A DNA stretch of 35,717 nt from Pseudomonadales bacterium. GTDB taxonomy: Bacteria; Pseudomonadota; Gammaproteobacteria; Pseudomonadales; Azotimanducaceae. The position numbers and the translations under genes are program-made. The notes beneath the pieces are model-generated. The model saw only the letters and a list, made by a program, of their open reading frames with translations. It did not search any database and was not told the origin of the DNA. Numbering within the stretch: position 1 is the stretch's first letter; every line of letters begins with the position of its first letter. Below are positions 33,457-35,717 of this stretch, piece after piece. Location: NCBI GenBank assembly GCA_019090385.1, contig JAHRWB010000030.1, positions 1-35,717 on the forward strand, written 5' to 3'.

Positions 33457-35717
33457 CGTGACGAGTTCCTCAAACGTGGATCAACTGTTAGATAAGCCAA
33501 ATCGATTAAGAAGGTGACACTGACCACCGCAAAAACCAACACAATCACTACACTCTGCACAACAATAAGGTCTCGTTGGGTAATGGCCTGAAAAACCAGC
33601 CGTCCGATACCCGGAAGAGAAAATATATTTTCAATAATGATGCCACCAGCCAAAAGAAAGGGAAGCTGTAAACCAATAATTGTAAGCACCGGAATCATGG
33701 CGTTCCGAAGCGCATGACGCCACAAAGCCTGATTCCAATTGAGCCCTTTTGCCCGCGCCGTGCGAGCATAATCCTCACTCATTGTATCAAGCAAAGCCGT
33801 GCGCAATACCCGCGCGATAATAGCCGCCTGGGGTGCAGCAAGTGCCACGGCAGGTAGCAACAAACCCTTTAAGGCAGGAATCAGCCCCGCATCCCAGCCC
33901 ACAAAACCCCCGGCTGCGAACCAGTGTAATTGTGTTGAAAACACCAAGATCAGCAACAGAGCAATCCAGAAATTCGGTAAAGCCACGCCGATTTGCATGA
34001 TCATGTTGAGAAATGTATCCAATATACTGCCTCGACGACTAGCCGCCAAAACGCCCACGGGCAAGGCAATCACAAGCGATAGAATCATAGCCAGAAGTGC
34101 AAGTGGAGCAGACACTTCCAGGCGCTCAGAGATCAACGTACCTACCGGCATATTATAAGTATAACTGACACCAAACTCGCCCCTCAGCAATCCCCCTACC
34201 CAATCCAGGTAACGGATTACTGCGGACCTGTCGAGACCCATTTGTTCACGTAGTGCAGCAATAGATTCGGGACTGGCATTCATGCCCATCATGTAAGCTG
34301 CCGGATCTCCGGGAACAATTTGAATGAGCAAAAAAATGACCAGACTAGCAGCAGCGAGTGTAAGACCGTGTGATGCAATTTTTTCCAGCAGGTACACTAC
34401 ACCCACTTGGCGCAACATAAGTACAAGCAAAATAATTGACAAGCTGATCAAGCCTGTACTCAATAGCGTAGAATGGGAACTCTTTTCACTGGGTTTAATA
34501 ATTTCAACTACAGGACCATTTTCGAATTTTACATTGGCCGCAATATTTGCCGGTATCGGCGAATTTATCCACAAACCGCTAATCCCGGCTTTCCAAACCC
34601 CCAATTTTGCAGATTGCACCAAAAACACGTTAACAGCATCATGCGCAATTTTCTTTTGAATTGCCTGCAATAGGGAGTCCCGAATCCCGAGGTCAATTTC
34701 AACTTCAGATTGCTCAAACAAAGTCTGAAATTCAGCACTGTTGTAGCCAAAATAGTAATCATTACGGGCATAAATACCGTAATCCATGGGCTCAATATGC
34801 TCAACGATAGTCAAATCGAATTCGTGCTGCTTAAATACCTGTTCAAGCCATTGAGCCCACTCTAGATTTTCAATTTTAAGACGAATGCCTATTCTGGCTA
34901 ACTGAGCAGCAATGACTTCCCCCGCACGACGAGCATACGGCCTTGGTGGTAAGCGCAATGAAGCCTCGAAGCCATCAGGATAACCTGCCTTGGCCAGTAA
35001 TGACTTCGCCAACACCAAATCAAATGGATATCTTTGGATAAGGTCGAGATAGGCCTGGCTGTGCCGCGTGTAATGACTACCTATAGCCTGTCCATAGCCA
35101 AAAAAAGCACCATCTACAATAGCCTCCCGATCAATTGCATGGGAGATAGCCCTGCGAACCAACCGGTCGTTGAAGGGAGCATTCCGATTGTTAACAGCGA
35201 GTATGACCTTGCCTTCGGATGCCCCTATCATGACCTTAAAATCCGCGTCTGATTCAAACTGCCTTATGTTCTCAGGCGCAGGATAATTCGGATAAGCATC
35301 AATATCCCCAGCCTTTATAGATGCAAAAGCCGCAGCCGGATCACCAATAAACTTAAATTCCACACCGTCTATATTTGCCGGGCTGCCCCAGTAATTCTCA
35401 TTCCTGGAAAGCTGAATGGAATCACCTCGGCGCCAGCTGAAAAAGAGAAAAGGGCCCGTGCCGATGGGCTGCGTCGCGTTGTTGCCCGCACTCTCTGGCG
35501 CCACGATAACGGCATCACCCCAACCCAGCACAAAGGGAATATTGCCCGCAGGTTTATCGAGAAGAAGCTCTACAGTTAAGGGGTCAAGTACATTAACCTG
35601 TACGATGGAACGCAACATGGCTTTCTGAGCATTAGATGACTCTGGAGAGAGAGCACGATCCAGTGAAAACTTAACATCGTCAGCGTCAAAACCAGTACCA
35701 TCGTGAAACAGAACCCC
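33453..35717 (-). CDS. Fused solute-binding protein (family 5) and OppB-type permease, 5' end outside the window
   Basis: 754 residues are visible and the frame is open to the window edge; the ATG at 35616-35618 is internal because the upstream residues (HDGTGFDADDVKFSLDRAL) are a standard family 5 binding-protein motif. Visible residues 1-407: solute-binding domain (PIGTGPFLF, NRNAPFNDRLVRRAISHAID). 417-435: extra membrane helix. About 442-754: OppB-type permease with FLLIQIVPGDPA and the EAA loop EDYARTARAKGLNWNQALWR followed by HALRNAMIP. The extra helix would carry the chain from periplasm to cytoplasm, giving the permease its usual N-inside start. One binding domain is thus tethered to the channel. 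Overlaps the OppC-type gene by ATGA. It imports peptides or similar solutes; specificity unknown. Confidence 0.92.
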   Translation of the reverse strand, partial: GVLFHDGTGFDADDVKFSLDRALSPESSNAQKAMLRSIVQVNVLDPLTVELLLDKPAGNIPFVLGWGDAVIVAPESAGNNATQPIGTGPFLFFSWRRGDSIQLSRNENYWGSPANIDGVEFKFIGDPAAAFASIKAGDIDAYPNYPAPENIRQFESDADFKVMIGASEGKVILAVNNRNAPFNDRLVRRAISHAIDREAIVDGAFFGYGQAIGSHYTRHSQAYLDLIQRYPFDLVLAKSLLAKAGYPDGFEASLRLPPRPYARRAGEVIAAQLARIGIRLKIENLEWAQWLEQVFKQHEFDLTIVEHIEPMDYGIYARNDYYFGYNSAEFQTLFEQSEVEIDLGIRDSLLQAIQKKIAHDAVNVFLVQSAKLGVWKAGISGLWINSPIPANIAANVKFENGPVVEIIKPSEKSSHSTLLSTGLISLSIILLVLMLRQVGVVYLLEKIASHGLTLAAASLVIFLLIQIVPGDPAAYMMGMNASPESIAALREQMGLDRSAVIRYLDWVGGLLRGEFGVSYTYNMPVGTLISERLEVSAPLALLAMILSLVIALPVGVLAASRRGSILDTFLNMIMQIGVALPNFWIALLLILVFSTQLHWFAAGGFVGWDAGLIPALKGLLLPAVALAAPQAAIIARVLRTALLDTMSEDYARTARAKGLNWNQALWRHALRNAMIPVLTIIGLQLPFLLAGGIIIENIFSLPGIGRLVFQAITQRDLIVVQSVVIVLVFAVVSVTFLIDLAYLTVDPRLRNSSR

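Noticed and set aside
1-35717. tRNA, rRNA, insertion sequence or phage attachment site marking the island border
   Set aside because: No transposase, integrase, tRNA-like cloverleaf or flanking direct repeat was seen by reading; the island edges may lie outside the window.

Overview
The window looks like the chromosome of a Gram-negative, probably marine, gammaproteobacterium. Base composition is moderate (roughly half G+C by eye), ATG starts follow GGAGG-type ribosome sites, and the gene families (CPDMO-like Baeyer-Villiger monooxygenases, CaiB CoA-transferases, DUF3501, Opp-type transporter) fit that group. The taxon is inference only; there is no rRNA or tRNA gene to anchor it.

Positions 1 to about 25500 form a dense catabolic island of small, mostly divergent operons. 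Left block (minus): amidohydrolase, Baeyer-Villiger monooxygenase (BVMO) and a class III CoA-transferase cut by the window edge. Next (plus): a second amidohydrolase and an SDR, closed by a clear bidirectional terminator. Then (minus) enoyl-CoA hydratase and zinc alcohol dehydrogenase; (plus) luciferase-like flavin monooxygenase coupled to an alpha/beta hydrolase; (minus) a double-length CoA-transferase and a carboxymuconolactone-decarboxylase-like protein; an unrecognised 300-residue protein; (plus) a TauD/TfdA dioxygenase; (minus) an EthA-like monooxygenase, a nitronate-monooxygenase-like protein and a third amidohydrolase; (plus) a second long BVMO and an enoyl-CoA hydratase; (minus) an SDR and a third long BVMO.

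Together these enzymes could oxidise an alcohol to a ketone (SDR, MDR), insert oxygen into it (four BVMOs), open or cleave the product (amidohydrolases, alpha/beta hydrolase), and pass acids into CoA-ester beta-oxidation (CoA-transferases, hydratases). The natural substrate, perhaps a cyclic or polycyclic ketone, terpenoid or steroid-like compound, cannot be read from sequence. No intact regulator lies in the island, but several intergenic palindromes look like operators.

From 25500 to 29650 is an oxidative-stress and housekeeping stretch: a decayed OxyR-like remnant, a rubrerythrin / Fe-S oxidoreductase / DUF3501 operon, a small winged-helix regulator converging on it with overlapping 3' ends, and a beta-carbonic anhydrase.

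From 29683 to the right edge is a minus-strand peptide/nickel-type ABC transporter operon. A substrate-binding protein fused to an OppB-type permease (5' end outside the window) is followed by an OppC-type permease and a double ATPase, then a Tat-exported P1-family (DmpA/S58) peptidase. The fused binding protein-permease, the double CoA-transferase with one apparently dead half, and the three related BVMOs are the most notable features.
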